Positions 51,263-51,439 of a DNA stretch of 51,439 nt are shown piece by piece (position 1 is the stretch's first letter; each line of letters begins with the position of its first letter). The translations under genes and the position numbers were made by a program. Below the pieces are notes generated by a model. That model was not told the DNA's origin. It worked only from the letters and a program-made list of their open reading frames with translations, and searched no databases. Location of the stretch: the NCBI GenBank assembly GCA_016194975.1, contig JACQAM010000028.1:1-51439 (forward strand). The letters are read 5' to 3'. The stretch comes from Bacteroidota bacterium (GTDB lineage Bacteria; Bacteroidota; Bacteroidia; Palsa-965).

Positions 51263-51439
51263 AGAGGATGTTTAAAATTCATTTTTTGGAATTGTTATGA
51301 TGCCATTTTTGTTCAGCCGAGACGCATTTTGCAGGCCATAGTGGAGCGACTACGACCAAGAAATGCAACCCCGCCTGCTAAAGGAAAATGGGTCGTGCGT
51401 GGGCGGGCAGGGAAGGATGGAAAAAAATGGCGCATAACA
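51263..51439. repeat. Extragenic element running to the window end
   Basis: It begins AGAGGATGTTTAAAATT (51263-51279), matching AGAGGCTGTCTAAAATT at 9356-9372 at 15 of 17 bases. Inside, TGTTATGATGCCATTTTT (51293-51310) is nearly the reverse complement of the final bases (AAAAAATGGCGCATAACA), so an inverted repeat encloses about 110 bases, including a GCCTGC...GGGCGGGCAGG part. No gene is present. The full extent lies outside the window. Confidence 0.6.

Overview
The window is a piece of a Bacteroidota chromosome. The evidence is a Bacteroidota-type 16S rRNA, the gliding/type IX secretion (T9SS) protein GldM, six predicted secreted proteins ending in T9SS type A-like sorting domains, LytS/LytTR signalling, and many start codons preceded by the Bacteroidota -7 promoter box TAnnTTTG instead of a Shine-Dalgarno sequence. 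I do not assign it below phylum. The sequence begins inside a 16S gene and ends inside an extragenic element. I see no tRNA, CRISPR array, transposase or phage gene.

Layout. 1-1004 is the 5' two thirds of a 16S rRNA on the minus strand, with its leader and a likely promoter up to 1384. 1469-7212 holds an SDR oxidoreductase, a small outer-membrane barrel and two secreted T9SS cargo proteins, one of them a large amidase/CUB/LamG-like protein. 7619-9223 is an orphan gldM. 9439-14387 is housekeeping: an Nfu-type Fe-S protein, a fatty acid desaturase, nadB, a heavy-metal-associated protein and a gamma-carbonic anhydrase-like protein. 14472-21819 (minus) is an envelope block: murI, two ompH/skp genes, bamA, uppS, a DUF6089-like protein and nadK. 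It continues after two extra genes (a T9SS cargo protein on the plus strand and a second BamA/TamA-like protein) with a CBS-domain protein and a divergent pdxJ. 26830-33535 (plus) carries an alpha/beta hydrolase, a cyclophilin, a CPBP protease overlapping an M61 peptidase by ATGA, a LytS/LytTR two-component pair also overlapping by ATGA, and a PAP2-like protein. Convergent to these is an AcpH-like gene. 34235-37879 is tolC, a MacA/HlyD-type adaptor and tsaB. 37932-45169 (minus) is a repeat-containing T9SS protein of visibly lower GC, a hydrolase with a decayed duplicate behind it, a serine hydrolase, two coiled-coil proteins and a PBP4-type carboxypeptidase. 45515-51152 holds an outer-membrane protein, an ECF sigma factor with a small membrane protein, a Kazal-domain secreted protein divergent from an NlpC/P60-like lipoprotein, and a final T9SS cargo protein.

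How it fits together. Much of the window builds the envelope: outer-membrane protein assembly (BamA, OmpH/Skp, TamA-like), peptidoglycan and its lipid carrier (MurI, UppS, PBP4), and T9SS secretion with its cargo.

The most unusual signal is in the repeats. The gaps are full of short recurring words, many arranged as long inverted repeats that differ in sequence from gap to gap. The same kind of sequence also appears in frame inside conserved genes: a 51-bp palindromic insert in nadB, a roughly 60-bp insert in murI that contains an 18-mer also found in a nearby gap, and a 7-bp triplet repeat in tsaB. A second pattern is that TAnnTTTG-type boxes lie only 4-9 nt before the start codons of several genes, which would give leaderless or nearly leaderless mRNAs.
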